Part shown: positions 1 to 7,317 of the stretch, in pieces | Layout of the letters: each line of letters begins with the position of its first letter | Position numbering within the stretch: the stretch's first letter is position 1 | Assembly (NCBI GenBank): GCA_012032965.1 | Contig: JAAUPT010000059.1 | Location: 1-8,103, forward strand | Direction of reading: 5' to 3' | From: Nitrospira sp. | GTDB lineage: Bacteria > Nitrospirota > Nitrospiria > Nitrospirales > Nitrospiraceae | DNA length: 8,103 bases | Made by a program: the position numbers and the translations under genes | The notes under the pieces: generated by a model | The model's input: the letters and a program-made list of their open reading frames with translations, nothing else | Databases searched by the model: none | What the model was told of the DNA's origin: nothing

Positions 1-848
1 TCAAGCAGTTTCCGAGGAGCACCGTCGGGCTTTGTCAGATCCCATTTCAATTCCCCTCTATAGCCGACGACGCCAGCTATCAATTCCGCCAGTTCTCGAA
101 TTGATATGTCTTGCCCCACCCCAATATTAATGGGAAACTCGACCGCCAGTTCGTCCTGCCTTAAGAGCTGCATACACGCATCAGCGATGTCGTCCGCATG
201 GATGAACTCCCGTCTCGGCGAGCCACTTCCCCACAAGACGACCGATTCAGCGCAGGTCAACTTGGCCTCATGAAAGCGTGCCATGAGCGCGGACAAGACA
301 TGGGCTGATTTCGGGTCAAAATTGTCGTGCGGCCCATAGGCACTATTTGGAATCACCGGAATGAAGCGGGTATCGCGGTCTTGTTTGTTATATGCCAGAC
401 ACAGGTGCGTCCCCACGAGTTTGGAAATCGCATACGGCAGACTCGTCGGCTCAGGCTTGCCTAACAGAAGCACATCCTCGGCCATCGGCTGAGGACAGTC
501 CCGGGGGTACATGCAGGAGGAGCCGAATAGAATCAACCTTCGTACGCCGACCTTTCGTGCCGCCTTCAGCACGTTCAACTGAATGGCGACGTTCTCATCC
601 ATAAAGTCGGCGGGAAACATCTGATTTTCAATAATTCCTCCGACTCGACCAGCAGCGAGAATCACATACTCCGGATGGATCGCTTCGAAGAACTCTGAGA
701 CCTGCCTCCCGTCCTGCAGATCTAATTCACTTCGCCGTCTGGTGATCAGAGTGCGATACCCATCCCGCTCCAATCGGCGAACGACCGCGGAGCCGATAAG
801 ACCGGCATGGCCTGCAACATAAATGATGGCATCTCGGTGCATCATCAT
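1..848 (-). CDS. fcl: GDP-L-fucose synthase-like NAD(P)-dependent epimerase/reductase (3' end beyond window)
   Basis: Extended SDR enzyme. The known Fcl/WcaG family converts GDP-4-keto-6-deoxy-D-mannose to GDP-L-fucose by 3,5-epimerisation and NADPH-dependent 4-reduction in the cytoplasm. I translated it by hand with no break from 848 to 1, giving 282 residues; the family is usually about 310-320, so roughly 30-40 are missing off the left edge. Visible features are the nucleotide loop VAGHAGLIGSAVV (G13, G16, G19), the active-site region LFGSSCMYP (Ser110 or Ser111), the YAISK catalytic Tyr139/Lys143, and the family signatures VGGI, YGPHDNF, SPRREFIHADD and KPDGAPRKLL. ATG 848 begins one base after the kinase stop, so the two are probably translationally coupled. 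ATGs at 863, 845 and 842 are alternatives and none has a strong ribosome binding site. Beside a heptose-kinase-like gene, its substrate could instead be a GDP-6-deoxy-heptose. The family assignment is firm; the exact sugar is not. Confidence 0.9.
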   Translation of the reverse strand, partial: MMMHRDAIIYVAGHAGLIGSAVVRRLERDGYRTLITRRRSELDLQDGRQVSEFFEAIHPEYVILAAGRVGGIIENQMFPADFMDENVAIQLNVLKAARKVGVRRLILFGSSCMYPRDCPQPMAEDVLLLGKPEPTSLPYAISKLVGTHLCLAYNKQDRDTRFIPVIPNSAYGPHDNFDPKSAHVLSALMARFHEAKLTCAESVVLWGSGSPRREFIHADDIADACMQLLRQDELAVEFPINIGVGQDISIRELAELIAGVVGYRGELKWDLTKPDGAPRKLL

Positions 849-849
849 T

Positions 850-1850
850 TCAGGAGAGACCATTAGGTTGGTATAGCACGACACGACTGCCCGAGTTTTC
901 GAAGCGAAACGGCACATGCACCAGATGCTTCAACCGTTCCTGGACTTTGGATTGGAGCTCGGGTTTGACGAACAACAGCAGAAACCCACCGCCGCCCGCT
1001 CCGAGAATCTTCCCTCCCACTGCACCGACCCTCATCGCTTCCTCATACAGATTGTCAATTTCTGGCGTTGAGACCCTGTCGGAAAGGCTGCGCTTACAGA
1101 GCCAGCTCTGATGCAGTAACCTGCCGACTTCCTCGATCGGTATCCTAGGGTTCTGAAGAATCATGATAGCTTCATCGACCATCTCTTTCATGCGATGGAG
1201 CTCCGTCTCCCGGCTCTTGAAGTTGTCGATCTTTGATTTGGCAACCTCTGATGCAATTCGTGAGAATCCCGTAAAACACAGCATGAGATGCGATTGAAAC
1301 TCATATAGCCGGTCCTTCGCCAGGATAATGGGCGAGACCTGGAAGGTATCGTTCCTCTTGAAATCGATTCGATTGAACCCTCCGAATGCAGCGGAGATCT
1401 GATCCTGTGACCCAACATTCTCCTTAATGATGTGTTGCTCCATATTGATCGCTTGGACAGCGAGCTCGTCTTTTGAAATGTATCTGCCCCGCAAGGCTGC
1501 TAACGCATGAATCAAGCCAACCGTAAACGACGAACTGGAGCCGAGGCCCGATCGTGCCGGCAAATCGCCGTCGTGATGAATTTCGAGCCCCCGATCATCG
1601 CACCCTGCCCAGGCAAGGACGGCACGGACTGCAGGATGTTTGATATCTTCAACGGAACGCACATTCTCGATGATCGAATAGACGATGCGGTGCTTGTGTT
1701 CGAAAAATGGTGGGAGGTGCCGGCAGCTGATATGGCAATACTTATCGATTGAGGTCGCCAGCACTACTCCGCCATGCTCCTGGTACCAGGCCGGATAGTC
1801 GGTGCCACCACCGAAAATGAAATGCGGAACGGTGTTCGTGTAATGATCAT
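850..1850 (-). CDS. GHMP family sugar kinase, D-glycero-D-manno-heptose 7-phosphate kinase-like (frameshifted near its 5' end)
   Basis: ATP-dependent small-molecule kinase. The closest family I recognise is HddA-type heptose-7-phosphate kinase, which makes a heptose bisphosphate for nucleotide-heptose synthesis. The 5' end reads MIITRTPFRISF from ATG 1850; the frame then breaks at the four-base T run (1814-1817) and continues one frame over as GGGTDYPAWYQEHGG. Restoring one T gives the family start RISFFGGGTDYP and a protein of about 333 residues. GHMP motifs follow: PARSGLGSSSS (about 98-108, ATP loop), GSQDQISAAFGG (about 147-158) and the C-terminal GGKILGAGGGGF (about 279-290). The uninterrupted part runs only from GTG 1764 (304 residues) and lacks the first substrate-binding strand, so 1764 is not the real start. 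The rest of the gene is undisturbed, so I read it as functional with an indel error. It lies 48 bases after the radical SAM stop and is followed one base later by fcl. Confidence 0.87.
1814..1817 (-). other. Frameshift site: apparent loss of one T in the GHMP kinase
   Basis: The coding strand reads TCATTTTCGG. Upstream codons give MIITRTPFRISF and downstream codons in the other frame give GGGTDYPAWY. One additional T (TTTTT) joins them into the conserved FFGGGTDYP, so this is an apparent single-base deletion in a homopolymer. Confidence 0.85.
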
Positions 1851-1898
1851 GCCAGAAGACCCCGCGGTGCCTCCTCGCTCATGGGCATGGGAATCGAG

Positions 1899-3455
1899 TC
1901 AATCACCAAGTAACCTCCGACGCAACCGAACTTTAGCCATGGCTTCGACGTTTGCCCGTTCTTTCTCTCCAAACTGTGCTTCAACCAATTTCAGGTACGC
2001 AGGATTCGAAAAGTACTTTTGCCATGCCTCATCTCGAAACCTCAGCACCTCTGCTGCCGTCACATGCTTGGTCGGAAGAGGCTGACTATCATACGACAGG
2101 AAAGCGTATCCGCTGTAGCTCTCCGGCAACTTCCACCCCTGTTGCTTGGCCATGTGGTACATCGGACTTCCCGGCAAGGCTTGACAGGGATACATATTGG
2201 CCATTTCGGTATTCAGTTCCAGTGCCAAATCTAACGTTTCCCCCATCGTCTCCAGCGTATCATCAGGAAATCCAAAAATGTAGTTACTGATGATGTTCAT
2301 GCCCTCGCCCCGAACCTTGTCACACACTGCCCGAATATTAACTTCTTGGAAAGATCCCTTCGAGACCTCTTGCCGCACCGTTTGGTTGCCGGCTTCGATC
2401 CCAAGCGCCAGCCAGTTGATGCCGGCTCGTCTGAATAGGTCGATATACTCGTGGCGTACGGTATCTACTCTGGCGTAGGCCCACATCCGTAACCGCAGAT
2501 CACGTTCAATGATGTCCCTCAAGAGAGGCTCGTAGTACTTCCGATTCAAGAAGAACATTTCGTCGCTGATGCGAATGGTCTCCACTCCCATCTTCGCAAG
2601 TGTTTCGATCTGGCCCGCGATCAACTTCGAACTCCAAAACCGCATCCCCCGTGAATAAGAGGCATCGATCCCGCTTCCATTCTCTACTCGATTCACAATG
2701 TTGATCATGCAGAAATCACAGGCAAATGTGCACCCCAGAGACGTGTAGATCGCCGCAAAAGGTGTGCGCTTCTCATGATCGAAATCGGCGTGCCAAAAAT
2801 GCGCACGATACAAATCCAGCGGACGTGAACGGTATGGCAGGAGATCCCACGCGTAGCCAGGCATATCGATGTCCATCCGATCTTGCGGCACGACTGCCTG
2901 CGGCTCATTCAAGGTCGGTCGACGATTGTCTCTAGAATCACTTGCCTTATATCCAATCCCCTTCACGGCCTCCAGCCCGGAATGAAGGTCAGTGCGTAGA
3001 AGATTGTGCAGCGCATACACACCTTCATTCAGGAGCACGAAATCGACAAACGGAAGCTGCAGGACATCTATCGGCAAGGCGCTGGTGTGAGAGCCCACGA
3101 AACAGACAGGGAGATCCGGATGATATTGCTTGAGTTCGCTCGCAAGCGCACTGGCCCCGATCATTCCAGTGGTCCCGGAATTGGGATTTTGTCCGTACAC
3201 CACAAAAACGACCAGGCGAGGATTCGCACTCTGAATCCGACTCACGGCTTCGGATAACGACAACTTCTCCGCATCACAATCCAGAATCGCCACGCCGAAG
3301 TCCTTCGCTCGGCATGACTGTGCGAGCAACAGTGCCCAGGTAGGAGGCTCAATTGCCGAATAGGTCTTTGCCAATCCTTGATACGCTTGTAACGACGAAT
3401 CGGCGTTGACGAAAAGGACATCGAGCCTTCGCGAGGGCATGCGTGACACTGCCAT
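1899..3455 (-). CDS. B12-binding-domain radical SAM protein
   Basis: Radical SAM enzyme of 518 residues. The N-terminal part (about 11-150: LDVLFVNADSS, VAILDCDAE, VVFVVYGQNP, VCFVGSHTSALP, DFVLLNEG) resembles the Rossmann-like B12-binding domain of cobalamin-dependent members. The radical SAM core begins at IYTSLGCTFACDFC, with the 4Fe-4S ligands Cys242, Cys246 and Cys249 in C-x3-C-x2-C spacing, followed by IRISDEMFF, LALGIEAGNQ and IFGFPDDTLE strands typical of the barrel. The C-terminal region (about 430-518) is a helical extension with no identified role. ATG 3455 is preceded by GGAAAGG about 11 bases upstream, an acceptable ribosome binding site. Such proteins perform methylations and other radical chemistry on lipids, antibiotics and sugars. 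Its place among polysaccharide genes suggests glycan or carrier-lipid modification, but the substrate cannot be read from sequence. No DxHxxG cobalamin motif is obvious, so B12 binding is inferred from fold-like pattern only. Confidence 0.88.
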   Translation of the reverse strand: MAVSRMPSRRLDVLFVNADSSLQAYQGLAKTYSAIEPPTWALLLAQSCRAKDFGVAILDCDAEKLSLSEAVSRIQSANPRLVVFVVYGQNPNSGTTGMIGASALASELKQYHPDLPVCFVGSHTSALPIDVLQLPFVDFVLLNEGVYALHNLLRTDLHSGLEAVKGIGYKASDSRDNRRPTLNEPQAVVPQDRMDIDMPGYAWDLLPYRSRPLDLYRAHFWHADFDHEKRTPFAAIYTSLGCTFACDFCMINIVNRVENGSGIDASYSRGMRFWSSKLIAGQIETLAKMGVETIRISDEMFFLNRKYYEPLLRDIIERDLRLRMWAYARVDTVRHEYIDLFRRAGINWLALGIEAGNQTVRQEVSKGSFQEVNIRAVCDKVRGEGMNIISNYIFGFPDDTLETMGETLDLALELNTEMANMYPCQALPGSPMYHMAKQQGWKLPESYSGYAFLSYDSQPLPTKHVTAAEVLRFRDEAWQKYFSNPAYLKLVEAQFGEKERANVEAMAKVRLRRRLLGD

Positions 3456-3559
3456 TACTACACTAGCCTTTCCGCGATTTGTGCTAGGGAACGTTTCATG
3501 TGAACTGTCTCTGCATCATGCCAGGCACGCGACCCAACTGCAATTACGAAAACCCACTC

Positions 3560-3589
3560 GAACCGACGGCCGCCGCGAACCGTCAGTTC
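3560..3589 (-). terminator. Hairpin at the end of the glycosyltransferase gene, possible weak terminator or attenuator
   Basis: On the minus-strand transcript, GAACTGACGG and CCGTCGGTTC can form a ten-pair stem (one G-U) around a ten-base loop. It starts inside the glycosyltransferase stop codon. Seven bases after the stem comes a short TTTT. The tail is too poor for a confident intrinsic terminator, but the stem is strong and sits exactly at the gene end, before a 132-base gap. Confidence 0.35.
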
Positions 3590-4535
3590 AGTTGAACATT
3601 CGTTCCTTCAGCTTCACGACCAGAGTATACAGATCGCGTCGCAGCAGGGAGGAGCGGAGCAGTCGATGTCGCCACATCTTTTTTCTCAATACGGACAGGT
3701 CATTGGGTCGGATCTGCCCAATCACCTGGGACTTCCCATTTCGAAAACGATGAACCGCACTGCCGCTAAGGACGCTCTTGCCGTACTCCTTCACGGCCCT
3801 TAAGTAGGCGATTTGCCCTGGCTTTTCCACATGGCTCAAGCGAAGACTCCGCTGATCATCATGTATGCGACCGAAATTTGCGACCACTGGGACAAACCAT
3901 GGGCTGTACCCCTTCAAAAAGAATCGGTACATAAAGCCGAGATGCGGGCATGTTCGAAACCAATCGCTCGATTGCCTGTCTGGGAACCACGCCCTCAGGA
4001 TATCGCTCCGCACACAATAATTGCCTTCGGGAAGAGGGAATCCGCTCACAAGCCAGAAGGCGAGAAAGTCTTGTTTCTGCGGCGGTGGATCCGCAAAAAA
4101 CTCCTGAAAGGCAACATTCAACAGATCTCCGTCCTCAGACATGGTCTGGGCAAACCCCCACACCAGCGAGACCTCGTCATCTTTTTCTAGAACCTCAACG
4201 CATTTTTTGAACCAATTCCGATCAAGAAAACCGTCAGAAACGCAGCATTGAATGATGTACCGTCCTCTCGCCATTGCCAACGCTTTTTGATAGGCCTCAA
4301 CAACATGATCATCCTGCTCAGAGACCCAACGGAGATGAGGGAACGCTTTGAGAATCTCGACGGTCCCATCCGTCGATCCTCCATCGACAACGATGTGCTC
4401 AAAGCTTCGGAAGGTTTGCGCCGCCACACTTTCGATGGTCTGTCTGAGAAAACGTCCATGGTTGAGGGAGGGCGTCACAATCGAGAGTACTGGCTGCGCA
4501 ACATCGATAAGATCCTCACTAATCTTAGTCTGCAT
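3588..4535 (-). CDS. Family 2 glycosyltransferase (GT-A fold)
   Basis: Cytoplasmic or membrane-associated sugar transferase of 315 residues, expected to add one sugar from a nucleotide donor to the growing lipid-linked repeat unit. The GT2 start is clear: VLSIVTPSLNHGRFL (16-30), HIVVDGGSTDGTVEIL (47-62), WVSEQDD (70-76) and EAYQKALAMARGRYI (80-94). The usual metal-binding NxDD/DxD segment is here CCVSDGFLD (97-105), so the first acidic residue is not in its common place and Asp101 or Asp105 may serve. The C-terminal third is basic (RKKMWRHRLLRSSLLRRD), which may help it sit on the membrane. No transmembrane segment is seen. ATG 4535 is the only reasonable start; no good Shine-Dalgarno precedes it. 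It lies 93 bases after the flippase gene. Donor and acceptor are unknown. Confidence 0.9.
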   Translation of the reverse strand: MQTKISEDLIDVAQPVLSIVTPSLNHGRFLRQTIESVAAQTFRSFEHIVVDGGSTDGTVEILKAFPHLRWVSEQDDHVVEAYQKALAMARGRYIIQCCVSDGFLDRNWFKKCVEVLEKDDEVSLVWGFAQTMSEDGDLLNVAFQEFFADPPPQKQDFLAFWLVSGFPLPEGNYCVRSDILRAWFPDRQSSDWFRTCPHLGFMYRFFLKGYSPWFVPVVANFGRIHDDQRSLRLSHVEKPGQIAYLRAVKEYGKSVLSGSAVHRFRNGKSQVIGQIRPNDLSVLRKKMWRHRLLRSSLLRRDLYTLVVKLKERMFN

Positions 4536-4628
4536 GATCAGACGGACAACCAGGGGTATGGATAGCCCTCGGTTCGAAGAGAATCGAACATCACAGGCGG
4601 AAAACGTTCGTCTCTAAGAGCACTCTAA

Positions 4629-6114
4629 CTAGGAACAAGCCCCGGTTTCCTCACAGATTCCACTTACCTCAGGGCGACCCTGACGGAGCCATTCTTTTGC
4701 CATGACGTACTGTAGAAGCACCATGGCGAGCCCAGAGATGACCAGCGCGATCACGGCCTTGCTTTCAGATAATTCGCCAAATCCGACACCCATTGCACGT
4801 CCCAGGAGACACAATGGAATGGCCAATGCTGCCGCATACAGGATTCGCCGAACTGGCCACACAACTGGCAAAGCGCGACAACTGATGGGAACAACCGCAG
4901 CAAATGCAGCCCCTGCAGCCGCTAGAAGCGCTACCGCCGTCCCCAACAGTGGCGCAGAGGGAGCGAGAAGGTATACGAGCATCGGCGCAACGAACGCACC
5001 GATGACGAAAGGTAAAATGTTGACGGTCATATCAACTTTTGCCAAACCAAGCTGGTGAAGCGTCGAGGAGATGGCTCGAAATGTCTCCGTTAACGCAGGC
5101 CAGATAAGAATCGATGCAATCGCTTGAAACTGCTCCCCTAAGATGAGCTTCACCAGAAATGCGGCATTCCCGATCAAGAATGCACCAAATAGAATGACAG
5201 CAGGAATATAGGCCGCTGCATAGTTATTCCATGCCCGCGCTATCCCTTCCTTGTCTTGGCCTTTGAGGGCTCGAAACATTGTTGGGCTGTAAAATTCGTT
5301 GAAGAGACTTTCGAAGGTCTGCATGGGGACTGAGCAGATCATATATCCGGCTGCAAACAACCCAACAGTCGTAATATCGGCGACCCAGCTAAGCACAAAC
5401 CGATAACTTTGCGTCTGGATCCAGAAAAATAGGAATGCGATCGCCTGCGGCCCCACAAACAGAGATATCGTCTGCCAATCGAACGGGAGCACACTCGGCA
5501 CCTCAGAACGAACAGGAACCGCCATTCTGGCATACCGGTCTAGAAGCGCATAGGACAGGGATGAGAGTAGAAATCCAAAAAAGATTCCAAGCAACCATAG
5601 CTCAGGACTTGCTTCCTGTTTCGACCACCATATTGCTAAGAGCAGCCCTCCCCACGCCGCGATGTTCATGAAGAGGATATAGAGAAATCGATGGCCGATA
5701 AGATTTAGCCCTGAGGCCCCCATCGTATGAAGCGCAAAACCCAGCGTATAGAGTACGACTAATCCTGCGACCCAAACTGGAGCCATTCCTGAAACTACCA
5801 TCAACTGAGCCTGAATCGCCCATACGATCGAACCACATGCCAGAGCAACAGCAAGGATAATCAGCAGATAGGAGCCCAGCCTTTGACTTAATATTCCAGC
5901 ATCCAGCCACTCCAGACATCCACGACCGATATAAGCCGTCATTGGCATCAACAAGGCAGAGGTTCCGAGGATGGCAAGGCTCATCAGCTGGTTCATGCTT
6001 CCGACTTCGCCGGGCGACAACAGCGTCGTCGCGGTTTTTGATGGTGACAAGCCCAGCGAGGACTTGGAGAGCTCGTCCAAGACCAAGAATGATGATGTCA
6101 CGGAATGGTGTCAT
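4629..6114 (-). CDS. Wzx-type polysaccharide flippase / O-antigen transporter (frameshifted near its 5' end)
   Basis: Multi-spanning inner-membrane protein of the MOP/PST flippase superfamily, which translocates undecaprenyl-linked repeat units to the periplasm. From ATG 6114 the frame reads MTPFRDIIILGLGRALQVLA, a normal flippase N-terminus, then GLVTIK, and breaks at a five-base A run (plus strand T run 6035-6039). The next frame continues TATTLLSPGEVGSMNQL and runs to the stop at 4629. Removing one A gives about 494 residues, the usual family size, with roughly a dozen hydrophobic segments. The nominal start at 6101 would replace the first membrane segment with an unrelated hydrophilic peptide and lacks a ribosome binding site, whereas ATG 6114 has AGGA about ten bases upstream, overlapping the Nudix stop. 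That 12-base gap implies co-translation. The specific gene name (wzx, rfbX and others) cannot be decided because this family diverges quickly. Confidence 0.88.
6035..6039 (-). other. Frameshift site: apparent extra A in the flippase gene
   Basis: The coding strand reads ATCAAAAACCGCG. With four A's the codons become ATC AAA ACC GCG (IKTA), joining the two frames into GLVTIKTATTLLSPGEVG, which matches the usual flippase pattern of a first helix followed by TLLSPEEVG. This is therefore an apparent +1 in a homopolymer. Confidence 0.82.
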
Positions 6115-6126
6115 GACCAGGCTATC

Positions 6127-6603
6127 CTATCGCAGAACTCCGCATCGCCCTTCACATGCGTCGGCAAGGGGTTGCCGCGCCGGAGGCACAATCTGTCCTG
6201 GCAATTGAGATGGAGAGAAAAACCGTACCTCTTCACTCTCGTGACTACATACGATTCGTCCGGACAACACCCGCGCACCAACGACGACGTCGATCAGTTG
6301 AACGACATCGCCATTGTCCGGATAGGTCACGATACGACCATCAGGGTCTGAATACACGCCGATCAGATGCGTGATCTCCACGGTGAGGCCGGTCTCTTCA
6401 CGCACCTCTCGTACTGCCGCGTCAATGAGCGACTCACCCGGCTCCACCTTTCCTCCAGGCAATCCCCACCATCCGCAATCGCGACGCTTCTCTAACAGAA
6501 TAGTTTCTCCAGCCCCGCGCACAACCACCCCGACTCCAACGCGCACTCGCATTCCTTCGGCGATAGTGCTCCCGTACATCGAGCGAATCTCGTCCGTGTT
6601 CAT
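6127..6603 (-). CDS. Nudix (MutT-type) hydrolase
   Basis: Small cytoplasmic phosphohydrolase of 158 residues acting on a nucleoside diphosphate linked to another group. The complete Nudix box G-x5-E-x7-R-E-U-x-E-E-x-G-U is present at 51-73 (GKVEPGE, then REVREETGL), with metal ligands Glu66, Glu69 and Glu70 expected. WWGLPGG just before it and LIGVYSDPDGRIVTYP after it are typical of the single-domain family. Substrate cannot be deduced. In a sugar-nucleotide cluster an NDP-sugar hydrolase or a house-cleaning role is reasonable, and GDP-mannose-type hydrolysis is one option. ATG 6603 is preceded closely by AGGTGG, a usable though tight ribosome binding site. The gene ends 12 bases before the flippase start. 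The C-terminal tail (about 135-158, rich in Pro, Arg and Cys) is not assigned. Confidence 0.9.
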   Translation of the reverse strand: MNTDEIRSMYGSTIAEGMRVRVGVGVVVRGAGETILLEKRRDCGWWGLPGGKVEPGESLIDAAVREVREETGLTVEITHLIGVYSDPDGRIVTYPDNGDVVQLIDVVVGARVLSGRIVCSHESEEVRFFSPSQLPGQIVPPARQPLADACEGRCGVLR

Positions 6604-6729
6604 ACCACCTGGGCAAACATCATTCGTTCTCGAGTGTCAGCAGGTTGGCGATACCTTCTTAACAAGAAATAGATTGAGAGGGCTCACTGCCTCAAGACCC
6701 AGATTGTCTAGCGAGGTTTCTTCGGTCGT

Positions 6730-7231
6730 TTACGCAGGGGCAACATCATTCACATCGATTTCGACCGCGGCTGCTTGTTGAATGAGTCGCACGCCCAATA
6801 CCAAGCGATGCCGCTTTTCCTTCCGCAGCAGAATTCCCTGAACCCTTGCAAGGGCCACGTACCACTTCCACCTGCATGCCTTCATGAAGGTACGGATGCG
6901 GATCATAAGGAAGAACGCCGGTCATGAGACGACGCAATGCTTCAATCTCTTGTTCCGGGATTGGCTCAGGTCGGCTTCCGCTCCCAACGATTCCTACGAC
7001 ACCCGTGACTTTCTGTACCGGCGCCTTTTCCTGTTGAGAAAATCGAACGAAACAATAACCGGAAAACAACGGGATCTCGATTTCCTTCTTTCGATCCTTC
7101 CATTGACTCAACCGCTTGACCGTCGGGAGCAACGGCTCAATTCCCTGCTTGTCGAGTTGATCTCGCACCAGTTTTTCATGACGGGATTTCGTACGCAGGG
7201 CGTACCAGTAAAGACCGGCCGTTTGGTTCAT
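6730..7231 (-). CDS. NusG-paralogue transcription antiterminator, UpxY/RfaH/LoaP-like (frameshifted in the KOW domain)
   Basis: Specialised NusG homologue that binds RNA polymerase and lets it read through pauses or terminators of a long polysaccharide operon. The NGN domain is clear: LYWYALRTKSRHEKLVRDQL near the start, then GIEPLLPTVKRLSQWKDRKK and IPLFSGYCFVRF. The KOW domain begins MQVEVVRGP, then shifts frame at 6841-6854. Continuing one frame over gives QGILLRKEKRHRLVLGVRLI and AAAVEIDVNDVAPA to a TAA at 6730, exactly the expected C-terminal barrel. Two missing homopolymer bases rebuild GPLQGVQGILLRK, for a total of about 167 residues. The unshifted frame ends at 6746 in a tail with no family resemblance. 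I prefer ATG 7231, eight codons before WYALRTKS. An upstream GTG at 7303 would add 24 residues unlike the family. It follows the regulator gene by 86 bases. Confidence 0.87.
6841..6854 (-). other. Frameshift site in the NusG-like gene, at a small palindrome
   Basis: The coding strand reads GGCCCTTGCAAGGGTTCAGG, which contains the perfect palindrome CCCTTGCAAGGG (6843-6854). The two frames join either by one extra base or, better for the KOW consensus G-P-L-x-G-x-x-G-I-L, by two missing bases (CCTTTG and GGGGTT). Confidence 0.8.
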
Positions 7232-7317
7232 TTCGCTCTTCTGATAGCCACTGTCTCCGGACACAGCTTCGCCCTCTCGCTTACAGAAAACAAAAAGCAC
7301 CACTATCTTTCGCGCAC

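Noticed and set aside
3458..3499. Thirteen-codon frame MKRSLAQIAERLV ending two bases before the radical SAM start.
   Set aside because: No ribosome binding site precedes it and nothing else supports translation.
3520..3552. Weak promoter-like pair TTGCAG and CATGAT (17-base spacing) upstream of the radical SAM gene.
   Set aside because: The -35 matches consensus at only three of six positions; not distinguishable from chance.
3813..4190. Plus-strand open frame of 125 codons inside the glycosyltransferase gene.
   Set aside because: It lies wholly antisense to a well-supported GT2 gene and shows no recognisable domain.
1814..6039. Phase variation by slipped-strand mispairing at the frameshift runs in the kinase and flippase.
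   Set aside because: The runs are only four and five bases, much shorter than usual contingency tracts; indel error explains them more simply.
5602..6114. A separate 170-codon minus-strand gene starting at 6114.
   Set aside because: Only its first 26 codons are real flippase N-terminus; after the A run it is an out-of-frame reading of the flippase.
6674..6695. Hairpin TTGAG/CTCAA followed by TCTATTTCTTG between the NusG-like and Nudix genes, possible terminator.
   Set aside because: The stem is only about five pairs and the T-rich tail is interrupted, so it is too weak to annotate.
6371..6781. Plus-strand open frame of 136 codons across the Nudix and NusG-like genes.
   Set aside because: It is antisense to clear Nudix coding sequence, with low-complexity Ser/Thr/Arg/Pro composition and no family motif.
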